From NCBI GenBank assembly GCA_014655195.1, contig BNBH01000021.1, positions 1-64,000 of the forward strand: a DNA stretch of 64,000 nucleotides. The letters run 5' to 3'. A program made the translations under genes and the position numbers. Positions within the stretch are counted from its first letter, which is position 1, and every line of letters begins with the position of its first letter. Source of the stretch: Streptomyces cellulosae (GTDB taxonomy: Bacteria; Actinomycetota; Actinomycetes; Streptomycetales; Streptomycetaceae). This document shows, in pieces, positions 1 to 7,029 of this stretch. The notes beneath the pieces are model-generated. The model saw nothing but the letters and a program-made list of their open reading frames with translations. It was not told where the DNA came from and made no database searches.

Positions 1-54
1 CATGCGCACCGCACGGCGGCGCAGCTCAAGCGGGTAACGGGAGGGTCGTGCCAT
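1..54 (-). CDS. IS3-type transposase OrfA, N-terminal fragment (continues past the window edge)
   Basis: The first 18 codons read MARPSRYPLELRRRAVRM, the usual opening of IS3-family OrfA proteins, which carry an HTH_Tnp_1 DNA-binding domain after a motif of the type 'P.e.r..AV..v'. The ATG is preceded by AAGGA about seven bases away. The remainder lies outside the window, so whether the transposase is intact is unknown. In this family OrfA binds the terminal repeats and is usually fused to the DDE domain of OrfB by programmed frameshifting; that part cannot be seen here. Confidence 0.7.
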   Translation of the reverse strand, partial: MARPSRYPLELRRRAVRM

Positions 55-104
55 GACTCAATCCTTACATGGAATCGAGCCTCCACCTGACCCGGGGCGG
101 TTCA
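1..104 (-). mobile_element. End of an IS3-family insertion sequence (rest lies left of the window)
   Basis: Read on the minus strand, an element begins at 104 with TGAACCGCCCCGGGTCAGG, the kind of terminus (TGA... C-rich) seen in actinobacterial IS3-family elements. About 50 bases further in, a Shine-Dalgarno AAGGA leads into an ATG (54) that opens a transposase reading frame. The element interrupts the arsR gene exactly at 104/105. Only the left inverted repeat and the first 18 codons are visible, so subgroup, second end and target duplication cannot be judged. Confidence 0.75.
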
Positions 105-238
105 GACAGCGCCTTGAACATGGCGGCCATCTTCTCCGCGTCTGCCTGGGACAGCTCTCCGGCAGTGATCGGCGGGCAGCACGGCACGACGTCACTGTCC
201 TGCAGGACGGGAAGTTCCACGACCTCTGATTTCGACAT
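65..238 (-). pseudogene. arsR: ArsR-family arsenic repressor, truncated by IS insertion
   Basis: From ATG 238 the product runs 45 residues that match the start of actinobacterial ArsR repressors (PCCPPITAGELSQADAEKMA, then MFKALS). It then passes into IS sequence at 104 and stops after 12 foreign residues, 57 in all. ArsR proteins are usually about 110-125 residues, and the winged helix-turn-helix comes after the MFKALSDP-type segment. The whole DNA-binding part is therefore lost. The paired cysteines near residues 20-21 remain. The gene is divergent from the arsenic-type genes at 313-3147, whose repressor it would have been. A functional copy could exist elsewhere. Confidence 0.85.
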
Positions 239-247
239 GCGTCTATG

Positions 248-298
248 TTGACACTCGTCGATACGGGTGGCAAGCTCCGAGGCATCGACAGATATCGA
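248..298 (+). promoter_or_regulatory. Divergent ars promoter/operator region
   Basis: Between the broken arsR and the next gene lie TTGACA (248-253), TCGATA (258-263) and its inverse TATCGA (293-298), the latter inside a GATATCGA sequence. ArsR operators in Streptomyces tend to be AT-rich, TCGAT/ATCGA-type inverted repeats, so this is a plausible site. The half-site spacing (35 bases) is not a simple dyad, and no binding site is proven. Confidence 0.35.
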
Positions 299-312
299 AA
301 CAAGGAGTCGAC

Positions 313-483
313 GTGACCACCGCCTTCCGTACCGCACTTTCCGCGGCCAGAGCCCGTCGCACCGCCCGCCACCTGGCCGGCGTCAGCTTCTGTGACAGCT
401 GCGCTCAGGTCAGCGACTGCGCCACCCGGGCGGCCGAACGCAGACAGCACACCCAGCTGACCGCCCTCACCCACGCGCGCTGA
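313..483 (+). CDS. Small cysteine-containing protein of the arsenic-type operon
   Basis: A 56-residue open frame from GTG 313, with AGGAG seven bases upstream and a stop 31 bases before the flavoprotein gene. The sequence has a central FCDSCAQVSDC, three cysteines in an 11-residue stretch, and is otherwise Arg/Ala-rich. Its position as first gene of the transcript and its thiol cluster suggest a role in metalloid binding or delivery, but that is inference. I do not recognise a named family. Third-position GC is high, consistent with a real gene. Confidence 0.6.
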   Translation: MTTAFRTALSAARARRTARHLAGVSFCDSCAQVSDCATRAAERRQHTQLTALTHAR

Positions 484-514
484 CCCCCTTCGTCCCTCAA
501 GGAGACCGAGCATC

Positions 515-1912
515 ATGAGCACCCAGCAGCTCCCTGTCGTCGTCATCGGAGCCGGCCCCGCCGGGCTCGCCGCCGCCACCCACCTCGTCGAGCGCGGCAT
601 CGAGCCCCTCGTCCTGGAAGCAGGCAGCCGTGCCGGTGCAGCCGTGCGTGAATGGAGCCACGTGCGCCTGTTCTCCACCTGGGGCGAGGTCGTCGACCCG
701 GCCGCCGAGAAGCTCCTCGCCCCCACTGGCTGGACCCGCCCCGACCCGGCGACGTATCCGTCCGGCGGAGACTGGGCCGAGCAGTACCTGCAGCCCCTCG
801 CTGACTCCCTCGGCGACCGGGTCCGCACCGGGGCCACCGTCACCGGTGTCTCCCGGGCCGGCCGCGACCGGATCGTCGACGCCGATCGGGAGCAGCAGCC
901 GTTCGTCGTGCACGTCGAGTACGCCGACGGCCGTGAGGAGCGCGTCCTCGCCCGCGCCGTGATCGACGCCTCCGGCACCTGGACCACCCCGTCCCCGGCC
1001 GGCGGCAGCGGCCTGCCCGCGCTCGGCGAGAAGGCGGCGGCCGACCGCATCACGTACCGCGTCCCCGACCTCAAGGACCCGGCCGTGCGCGCCCGTTATG
1101 CGGGCAAGCGCACCGCGGTGATCGGCTCCGGCGCCTCCGGCTTCACCGCGCTCGCCTACCTCGCCGAGCTGGCGAAGTCCGAGGACGGCAAGGGGACGCA
1201 CGCGGTATGGGTCCTGCGCCGGGGCATCTCCGGCTCCACCTTCGGCGGCGGCGAGGCCGACCAGCTGCCCGCCCGCGGCGCCCTGGGTCTGGCCGCCAAG
1301 GCCGCCGTCGACGACGGCTACGCCGACGCCGTCACGGGCTTCCGCACCGAGGCGTTCGAACGCGACGGCGACGGACGGCTGGTACTGGTGGGTGAGGACG
1401 GCCGTCGGCTGGAGCCGGTGGACGAGGCGATCGTGCTGACTGGCTTCCGCCCCGACCTGTCCTTCCTCTCCGAGATCCGCCTCGGCCTCGACGAGCGTCT
1501 CCAGGCCCCGGTCGAGCTCGCCCCGCTGATCGACCCCAACCAGCACTCCTGCGGCACCGTCTACCCCCACGGCCACCGCGAGCTCTCCCACCCCGAACAG
1601 GGCATCTACCTGGTCGGCATGAAGTCCTATGGCCGCGCCCCGACGTTCCTTGCCATGACCGGCTACGAGCAGGTCCGCTCCGTCGTCGCCGCGATCGCCG
1701 GCGACCTCGACTCCGCCGACCGCGTCGAACTCACCCTCCCCGAAACCGGGGTCTGCGGCGGCGCGGGCCTGTTCGACACCCCCGACACCCAGCAGACCGA
1801 TGGTGGCGGATGCTGTGCAGCCCCGGAACCGCAGCTCGTGGAGCTCGTCGCGCCCACGGCGGTGGGCACGGCTGCCGAGGAAGCGCCGGCGGGCGGCTGC
1901 TGCGGCTCGTGA
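515..1912 (+). CDS. ArsO-like FAD/NAD(P)-binding flavoprotein with Cys-pair tail
   Basis: The 465-residue protein opens with a Rossmann FAD motif (IGAGPAGLAAATHLVERG, residues about 11-28). It has a second nucleotide-binding motif (VIGSGASGFTALAYL) near residue 203 and an (I/V)VLTGFRPDLSF segment near 310, as in flavin monooxygenase/thioredoxin reductase-like enzymes. The C-terminus carries Cys pairs (GGGCCAAPEP and a final GGCCGS). ArsO-type flavoproteins occur in Streptomyces arsenic clusters, and the adjacent broken arsR supports an arsenic context. Their substrate is unsettled; a thiol or arsenite redox role is inferred. The tail pairs could bind As(III). The start is the ATG with AAGGAG upstream. 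Confidence 0.75.
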   Translation: MSTQQLPVVVIGAGPAGLAAATHLVERGIEPLVLEAGSRAGAAVREWSHVRLFSTWGEVVDPAAEKLLAPTGWTRPDPATYPSGGDWAEQYLQPLADSLGDRVRTGATVTGVSRAGRDRIVDADREQQPFVVHVEYADGREERVLARAVIDASGTWTTPSPAGGSGLPALGEKAAADRITYRVPDLKDPAVRARYAGKRTAVIGSGASGFTALAYLAELAKSEDGKGTHAVWVLRRGISGSTFGGGEADQLPARGALGLAAKAAVDDGYADAVTGFRTEAFERDGDGRLVLVGEDGRRLEPVDEAIVLTGFRPDLSFLSEIRLGLDERLQAPVELAPLIDPNQHSCGTVYPHGHRELSHPEQGIYLVGMKSYGRAPTFLAMTGYEQVRSVVAAIAGDLDSADRVELTLPETGVCGGAGLFDTPDTQQTDGGGCCAAPEPQLVELVAPTAVGTAAEEAPAGGCCGS

Positions 1913-3147
1913 CCGGCCTCAACACCCGCGACAGCGGGGCCGCGACCGGAACAGGGGACCGGTCGCGGCCCCGCGCCGCCCTACCTGCCCTCTGCCTGAC
2001 GCAGATCGTGAGCTGGGGCATCGTCTACTACGCCTTCCCCGTCCTCAACCCCCAGATCACCGCCGCGACCGGCTGGTCGGCCGGAGCGACTACGGCGGCG
2101 TTCTCGCTCGGCCTCGTCGTCTCCGCACTCGCCGGAATCCGTGTCGGGCGCATCCTCGACCGGCATGGCCCGCGCGCCGTCATGACGATCGGCTCGGCCC
2201 TCGGCGTCACCAGCCTGCTGGTGGTCGCCACAGCTGCCAACCTGCCCGTCTTCTTCGTCGGCTGGGCACTCGCCGGATTCGCCATGGCGGCGACCTTCTA
2301 CCAGCCCGCCTTCGCCGCCCTCACCCGCTGGTGGGCCCCCGACCACATCCGGGCTCTGACCATCGTCACCCTCGCCGGCGGCCTGGCCTCGACCGTCTTC
2401 GCACCGCTGACCGCCCTGCTCGCTGACCACCTCTCCTGGCGCCACACCTACCTCGTACTGGCCGCGATCCTCGCCACCCTCACCATCCCCGCCCACGCTC
2501 TGGCGCTGCGTGCCCCGTGGCCCGACGCCCCACCCACAACCGCACATGTGGACACCGGCGAGTCCAGAACCGAGCGGAGCCGACCGTTCCTGCTGCTCGC
2601 AGCAGCCTTCACCCTGTCGGCGTTCACGATGTACGCCGTCGTCGTGGCCCTCGTCCCGCTTCTCATGGAACGCGGCTACACGACCAACCAGGCCGCCTGG
2701 GCACTTGGACTCGGCGGGGTCGGACAAACCCTCGGCCGCGCCCTGTACGCCGCACTTGCCCGTCGCACGGCCGTGACGGTCCGCACGACGATCCTGATCG
2801 CTCTCGGCGGCCTCACCACAGCCGCTTTCGCTGCCGTGTCGGGCCCCTATGCCTTGCTGGTCGCCGTGTCCATCGCGGCCGGCATGGTCCGAGGCAATCT
2901 CACCCTTCTCCAGGCCACCGCCGTCACCGACCGGTGGGGAACCGCCCACTACGGTCGGCTCTCCGGCCTCCTCGCGGCACCGGCAACCACTGCGGCCGCT
3001 TTGGCTCCCTTCGCCGGAGCGGCGCTCGCCGCGCCACTAGGCGGGTACAGCCACCTCTTTGTGTTCCTGGCCGCCATCTCCATGATCGCCGCTTCGACTG
3101 CGGTCTGGACCAGTCCTGACACCGACAACCAGGCTAGGAGCGAGTAG
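1909..3147 (+). CDS. MFS transporter of the arsenic-type operon
   Basis: A 412-residue membrane protein with about 12 hydrophobic segments. The GTG start at 1909 overlaps the flavoprotein stop (GTGA), implying translational coupling. Early landmarks are TQIVSWGIVYYAFPVLNPQI and, between helices 2 and 3, GRILDRHGPRAVMTIG, the MFS loop 2-3 signature. A longer reading is possible but would overlap the flavoprotein by 100 bases. Major facilitator proteins are found as exporters in some ars operons (for example ArsJ for arseno-phosphoglycerate). No GAPDH-like partner of ArsJ is here, so the substrate is unknown. Confidence 0.8.
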   Translation: MTGLNTRDSGAATGTGDRSRPRAALPALCLTQIVSWGIVYYAFPVLNPQITAATGWSAGATTAAFSLGLVVSALAGIRVGRILDRHGPRAVMTIGSALGVTSLLVVATAANLPVFFVGWALAGFAMAATFYQPAFAALTRWWAPDHIRALTIVTLAGGLASTVFAPLTALLADHLSWRHTYLVLAAILATLTIPAHALALRAPWPDAPPTTAHVDTGESRTERSRPFLLLAAAFTLSAFTMYAVVVALVPLLMERGYTTNQAAWALGLGGVGQTLGRALYAALARRTAVTVRTTILIALGGLTTAAFAAVSGPYALLVAVSIAAGMVRGNLTLLQATAVTDRWGTAHYGRLSGLLAAPATTAAALAPFAGAALAAPLGGYSHLFVFLAAISMIAASTAVWTSPDTDNQARSE

Positions 3148-3250
3148 AGGACCCGCCTGGCTCCAGAGTCGGCGTCCGCGCTCCGAGCGGGAGATGGCGT
3201 CGCTGGCCTCCTTCGGGCCGCGGTCGAAGGTGCCGTACCACTTTCCCGCT

Positions 3251-4066
3251 CTACCTGTTGCCGGGCGCGGCATGAAGGTGGGCATGGAAGGCGACCGCGT
3301 GGTGGGCCATCACAGCCTTCCAGGGCGCGGCATCGGCGCGGGCGATCTCCTTCCACGCCGCTGCGTTGGCGGCGGCGAACGCCTCCTTGGCCTCCGCTTG
3401 TGCGGTGCGCCAGGAGGAGAAACGGCAGGCGAAGGCGTCCGCCTCGACGAGCGTGTGTCCGGCTTCGAGGAGCCGCAGGATGAGGACGGCGGGATCGATC
3501 CAGGCTGCACCGCGTGTGGGCCAGGCCCAGTCGATGATGTGGGCACGGTCGTCCACGAGCACGTTGTGCGGGGCGAGGTCGGTGTGCAGGAGGGTGTCGC
3601 CGGCGAAGAGAGCGGCGGTTCCGGGTGGCGCGTATGCGGCCCAGCGCTGCTCGGCGGCCTTGATGGGGATGTCCGCCGGGGCCGTGGTCCTCTGAAGTTC
3701 CGCGATCGCCGTGGCGACGAGGGGGAGGTCGGGGCAGCCGGGGGTGTAGTCGGCGTGCCGTCCCGGGAGGACCTCGTACCCGAGGAGGTCCCAGCCGGCC
3801 GTCTCGATGTGCCAGTACAGACGGGGGCAGGCACGGGGGAGGTGTGGGTTGATCGCGGCCTCTCGACGCTGGGCCGGGGCCTGCGGGTGGTCGGTGGGGA
3901 TGCCCTTGACGAAGACCGGGCCGTGATCGGTGTCGAGGAACGTGGCGATGCCTGAGTTCAACCCTCCGTCGGCGGTGCGGGCGGCGTGAACGGGGCCCGC
4001 CTTGTCGGCGATGGCCTGGCGTGCCTCCACGGGGAGGTCGTGGAAGTGGCGGCGGATCATGGACAC
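3251..4066 (-). CDS. Phosphotransferase (aminoglycoside/choline kinase fold) beside the RiPP genes
   Basis: A 271-residue APH-family protein. A catalytic-loop motif LLHTDLAPHNVLVDD (HxDxxxxN) is followed by the metal-binding IIDWAWPTRG. GTG 4066 has GAGGA about nine bases upstream; an ATG two codons in is less well spaced. It lies 79 bases downstream of the candidate precursor gene in the same direction, past a strong hairpin, so it may be read at reduced level with the radical SAM operon. Such kinases can inactivate drugs or modify a natural product. Which applies here is not visible. Confidence 0.75.
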   Translation of the reverse strand: MSMIRRHFHDLPVEARQAIADKAGPVHAARTADGGLNSGIATFLDTDHGPVFVKGIPTDHPQAPAQRREAAINPHLPRACPRLYWHIETAGWDLLGYEVLPGRHADYTPGCPDLPLVATAIAELQRTTAPADIPIKAAEQRWAAYAPPGTAALFAGDTLLHTDLAPHNVLVDDRAHIIDWAWPTRGAAWIDPAVLILRLLEAGHTLVEADAFACRFSSWRTAQAEAKEAFAAANAAAWKEIARADAAPWKAVMAHHAVAFHAHLHAAPGNR

Positions 4067-4093
4067 GGCGCGGTTCCTCGGAGAAGGCGATGG

Positions 4094-4124
4094 GCTGCCC
4101 CGGCCAGCGTACGGCCGGGGCAGC
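4094..4124 (-). terminator. Hairpin between precursor and phosphotransferase genes
   Basis: A perfect 12-bp stem (GCTGCCCCGGCC / GGCCGGGGCAGC) with a 7-base loop lies just after the precursor stop. There is no T-tract. It could be a terminator, a partial attenuator or an mRNA-stabilising structure. Confidence 0.55.
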
Positions 4125-4145
4125 GCGCCGGAGCGGAACCCCGGT

Positions 4146-4358
4146 CTAGTAGGGCTGGTCGTCGCCGGCCGAGCAGCTGCACCCGGCGGACTCGGCGACG
4201 TCGACGTCCAGATCGCCGATGATCTGGAACGTGCCCTCAGGGACCGGGGGAGTGGAGATGGGCACGGGCAGGGTGCCGGCGGCCTCTGTGGGCGGGCGCA
4301 GACCGACGGTGACCGGGACCGGAGCGGGCCGGGTCAGGGTGGTGCTGGTGGGAGTCAT
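4146..4358 (-). CDS. Candidate RiPP precursor peptide (70 aa, CSC core)
   Basis: ATG 4358 overlaps the stop of the radical SAM gene (ATGA). The peptide has a Pro/Thr-rich N-terminus, an acidic leader-like stretch (TFQIIGDLDVDVAES), and a short C-terminal part AGCSCSAGDDQPY that contains its only two cysteines. A small leader plus Cys/Ser core next to a radical SAM/SPASM enzyme is the classic layout for thioether (sactipeptide or ranthipeptide) or other radical-crosslinked peptides. The GDLDVDV segment recalls, loosely, the FxLD leaders of lanthipeptides. I do not recognise a named family. Unusually, the precursor lies downstream of its modifying enzyme. Confidence 0.65.
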   Translation of the reverse strand: MTPTSTTLTRPAPVPVTVGLRPPTEAAGTLPVPISTPPVPEGTFQIIGDLDVDVAESAGCSCSAGDDQPY

Positions 4359-5473
4359 GCTCCGTAACCTCCGTGTTGGCAGTAGAGCGATCGGTTGTCC
4401 CCCGCCTCCTGGTGGAGCTTGGCCAGCGGTCGGCATGTCCTGCAGGTGCCGACCTTCGAGCAGCCGGAGCATCCACCGGTGCGGAGCTGGAGGGACTCGG
4501 CGATGCCACCGAGCCGAGTGAGGGCGGTCAGGCCCTCCGTCATGAGGTTCACGCTGGGGTCGCGGCCGATCTTGCAGACCGAGGCGATGCCGTGCGGGTC
4601 GACGTGGAAGAAGGTGTGACCGGCGTTGCAGCCGGTGAAGACACGGCGGGCGCGGACGTACTTCTGGGCCTGGGAGGCGAGCGGCTTCGCCTCCCCGCCG
4701 ATCGTCGGGGACATGTTGGTGAAGACCTGGTACGGGAAGCCCCAGCGGTCTTCCACCAGCCGGACCATGTCGTCCACCTCGTGGGCGTTCTCCTCGGCGA
4801 CGATGACGTTGATTCGCACGGGCAGTCCCGCCGCGCGGGAGGCGTCCAGACCGCGGGTGAACCGGTCGAAGGCGCCGCGGTTGCGGGTGACGGCGTCGTA
4901 GGTCTCTCCGGTCGCTCCGTAGAGGCTCACCGTCAGTCGGTAGGGCCGCAGGCGGGCGAACAGCTCCTGCATCCTCGCCTTGTGGAGCTGGCTGCCGTTC
5001 GTCGAGATTTGGATCATCATCCCGAGTCTGGTGGCGTACTCGTACGCGGCGGCGAACTGCGGATCGATCAGGGCCTCGCCGCCGGTGATCTGGAGCCACA
5101 GGACGCCGGCATCGCGCAGCATCGTGAGCAGGCGCGTCTTGTCGTCCCAGTCCAGGCCCTCGAACCGCTTCTCGCCGAGGTAGCAGAAGCCGCAGTCGTG
5201 GTCACAGCCGAGGTTGATCTCCCATGACGCCTTCGCGTACCCGTAGGTGGAGCGTTCGCGGACGATGAGGTTGTCCTGCAGGGGCCCGGGCGGCATGGGC
5301 ATCTGCCATGCGGCCGTGGTCGCCTCGGCGAGCCAGGCCGGGGCCGACCGGTCCTCGGTGACCGCCGTGCGCAGTTCCTCGAAGCGGGACTCGGGGATGG
5401 CGACTCCCTTGGCGTGACCGGGCCGGAGGAGGAGGTACTGGCCCAGGAACGGACTCGCGATCAGTTGGTGCAC
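4355..5473 (-). CDS. Radical SAM/SPASM-type peptide maturase
   Basis: A 372-residue enzyme. The radical SAM cluster motif CDHDCGFC (Cys 90, 94, 97) follows ASWEINLG, and LQITGGEAL is the SAM-binding GGE motif. The C-terminal third is Cys-rich (GCNAGH, SVCKIG, GGCSGCSKVGTCRTC, YCQHGG), as expected for SPASM/auxiliary Fe-S clusters of peptide-modifying enzymes. GTG 5473 is chosen for its excellent GGAGGAAAC ribosome site; the longer upstream reading is low-complexity. It overlaps the precursor gene by four bases, so that peptide is the probable substrate. The reaction type (thioether, C-C crosslink, epimerisation) cannot be told from sequence. Confidence 0.85.
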   Translation of the reverse strand: MHQLIASPFLGQYLLLRPGHAKGVAIPESRFEELRTAVTEDRSAPAWLAEATTAAWQMPMPPGPLQDNLIVRERSTYGYAKASWEINLGCDHDCGFCYLGEKRFEGLDWDDKTRLLTMLRDAGVLWLQITGGEALIDPQFAAAYEYATRLGMMIQISTNGSQLHKARMQELFARLRPYRLTVSLYGATGETYDAVTRNRGAFDRFTRGLDASRAAGLPVRINVIVAEENAHEVDDMVRLVEDRWGFPYQVFTNMSPTIGGEAKPLASQAQKYVRARRVFTGCNAGHTFFHVDPHGIASVCKIGRDPSVNLMTEGLTALTRLGGIAESLQLRTGGCSGCSKVGTCRTCRPLAKLHQEAGDNRSLYCQHGGYGA

Positions 5474-5565
5474 GTTTCCTCCATGTCGTCTGGCAGGGGG
5501 TGGGGCGGGTCCGTGCAGAGGTGGAGTCGGGGGAACCCCTCGGACCCGCCCCGCTCGCCGGCCAC
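5461..5565 (-). CDS. Possible 34-aa peptide overlapping the radical SAM start
   Basis: From GTG 5565 a 34-codon frame reads through to LPDDMEETCTN and stops 13 bases inside the radical SAM gene, with AAGGA just upstream. Nearly all codons end in G or C, but other frames here are also GC-rich, so coding is uncertain. It could be a second peptide substrate, a leader peptide coupling translation into the maturase, or chance. It has two cysteines and a DDMEE acidic patch. Confidence 0.3.
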   Translation of the reverse strand: MAGERGGSEGFPRLHLCTDPPHPLPDDMEETCTN

Positions 5566-5615
5566 CTGTCCTTCGGCTGGCCGGCCGGTGAGGCTGGCGG
5601 GCCCCGACGCGGGGA

Positions 5616-6320
5616 CTACGAGGCAGTGGCCAGATCGTTGAGCAGCTCGTCGAGGCCGACGACGCGGAACGACTGGAGGCGGCGAACCAACTGCGAGGCG
5701 AGGAACGTCCCGATGTTCGGATGGCCGTACGGCAAGGGCGCATCCGGCTGTGCGATGACCTTCACACCGACCTCATCCCGGCCGTACAGAGTGCCGTGCA
5801 CGCCGTACAGGGGCGCGCTCCTGGCCAGGAACACCGTCGGGTCGTCCTCCAGGTGCGGACAAAGCCTCGCGGCTGCACGGGTGTGCTTGCGGCACACCGG
5901 AGGCTGATTGGTGAGGGTGCTCGGCTGACTTGGATCGTGATCCCGGGGGCCGGCGAGGAAGATGAAGCCGAGGGGTGTGCGGGCGGGACGTGTGCAGACC
6001 TGGCAGGTGAGCGTCTGCATGCACACCATCTGCCGGTGGGGGTGCATCAGCTTCCACTGCGGCTCACCGGAGATCCGGCCTTCGGCGTCGACAGGGTTCC
6101 ACCCGCACCGGGCCCAGAGCACGCCCCGCGGGTCTCGGTCCCGGGGGTCCTCGTCCGCGTAGTACAGCCGCGGGCCGGCGGAGTGCCGCGTGATGACGAG
6201 GTTGTCCGGCGCCGCGTCCTCCCCGTCCCTCTGGGTGATGTACGGGACCAGGGAGAGGCTCTTGTCTCTCGACTCGACGGCCCGCGGGTTGTACGTGAGG
6301 CGGAGGGGCGGGAAGGTCAC
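5616..6320 (-). CDS. Uncharacterised Cys/His protein of the RiPP locus
   Basis: A 234-residue soluble protein starting at GTG 6320, which overlaps the stop of the upstream gene (GTGA) after a GGGGAGG ribosome site. The middle contains CQVC, then CRKHTRAAARLCPHL, a CxxC...CxxH...CxxH pattern that could bind zinc. The N-terminus (LRLTYNPRAV) and the C-terminus (HPNIGTFLASQLVRRL) carry no motif I can name. Position between the DUF6415-like gene and the radical SAM gene suggests a part in the same pathway, such as leader recognition. That is inference from neighbours. Confidence 0.6.
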   Translation of the reverse strand: MTFPPLRLTYNPRAVESRDKSLSLVPYITQRDGEDAAPDNLVITRHSAGPRLYYADEDPRDRDPRGVLWARCGWNPVDAEGRISGEPQWKLMHPHRQMVCMQTLTCQVCTRPARTPLGFIFLAGPRDHDPSQPSTLTNQPPVCRKHTRAAARLCPHLEDDPTVFLARSAPLYGVHGTLYGRDEVGVKVIAQPDAPLPYGHPNIGTFLASQLVRRLQSFRVVGLDELLNDLATAS

Positions 6321-6745
6321 GGCGCCTCCCCAAGGCACTGGTGGGCCAACAGGCGTTCGAGGAGTTCGTCGAGCGTCCACGCCATGCGCCGGAGGTGTCC
6401 GACGGCCCGGCGGTGGTCGGTGGGTACTTCCTCGGTCCCGATGGCGCGCCCGCGCTCGATGAGGTCGGCCACCTGCCCGTCCTGCTCGGCCACCTTGGAG
6501 ACCACGGCGAGGTGGACGAGTCGCATCAGGTGGCCACGAAGGCGCTGCGCGTGCTCGTCGACCTCGTGTTCGGTGGGCGTGTAGTCGTCCAGGACGGCTG
6601 CCACGTCATCGAGCAGCAAGCCGTCGACATACGGGGCCCAGCGCTGCACCTTCTCCAGGACCCTTCTCAAGCCGACCTCGGTGAAGGGCGGTACGGCGGC
6701 TCGCACGGGGTGGGACCAACCGGGGCGGACGGTGGTGGCCGTCAT
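6317..6745 (-). CDS. DUF6415-like protein, first gene of the RiPP operon
   Basis: A 142-residue helical protein with conserved-looking segments LDDYTPTEHEVDEHAQRLRG and WTLDELLERLLAHQ. It resembles the Streptomyces family catalogued as DUF6415 natural product biosynthesis proteins, recalled from memory. ATG 6745 has AGGAG eight bases upstream. It heads a minus-strand set running to the precursor peptide, with overlap or short gaps. No catalytic motif is visible, and a structural or recognition role is the most I would infer. Confidence 0.6.
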   Translation of the reverse strand: MTATTVRPGWSHPVRAAVPPFTEVGLRRVLEKVQRWAPYVDGLLLDDVAAVLDDYTPTEHEVDEHAQRLRGHLMRLVHLAVVSKVAEQDGQVADLIERGRAIGTEEVPTDHRRAVGHLRRMAWTLDELLERLLAHQCLGEAP

Positions 6746-6893
6746 CGCCCCGACTCCTCTGGCACAGCGAGGCGGAGCCGGTGGGTAGCTCGTACGGGGG
6801 CGGGCACGGTGATCTCCTCTACGCGAAGTCGGCGATCCGGACGCCCTGGAGAGGGCCGGTCATCGGCTTCGAGGCTCCCGTTGCGGTAGTGGC

Positions 6894-6939
6894 GTTTCCA
6901 CGCCGTCGCTACGCCGTTTCCCCGCCGTCTGGACGGCGG
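6894..6939. promoter_or_regulatory. Direct-repeat and palindrome cluster in the divergent promoter
   Basis: GTTTCCACGCCGTC (6894-6907) recurs with one change as GTTTCCCCGCCGTC (6916-6929), 22 bases apart (two helical turns). The second copy runs into a palindrome CCGCCGTC-TG-GACGGCGG (6922-6939). It sits between the divergent RiPP operon (starts 6745) and the ATPase gene (starts 7030), so it is a good candidate regulator site. Confidence 0.45.
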
Positions 6940-7029
6940 AGAAGCGTCGGTCGGACGGCGTGGAGATGCGCTGGAGACAAGCGGAACCTGTGGGTCACAC
7001 CTGTTCGTACGACCGGAAGAGCGACCGCG

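Noticed and set aside
497..1591. Long antisense frame over the ArsO-like gene
   Set aside because: Shadow of high third-position GC; Gly/Ala/Val-rich with no domain, while the opposite strand has clear FAD motifs.
3148..3250. Minus-strand reading GKWYGTFDRGPKEASDAISR that looks protein-like just past the phosphotransferase stop
   Set aside because: Too short, no start or domain; could be a gene fragment but cannot be supported.
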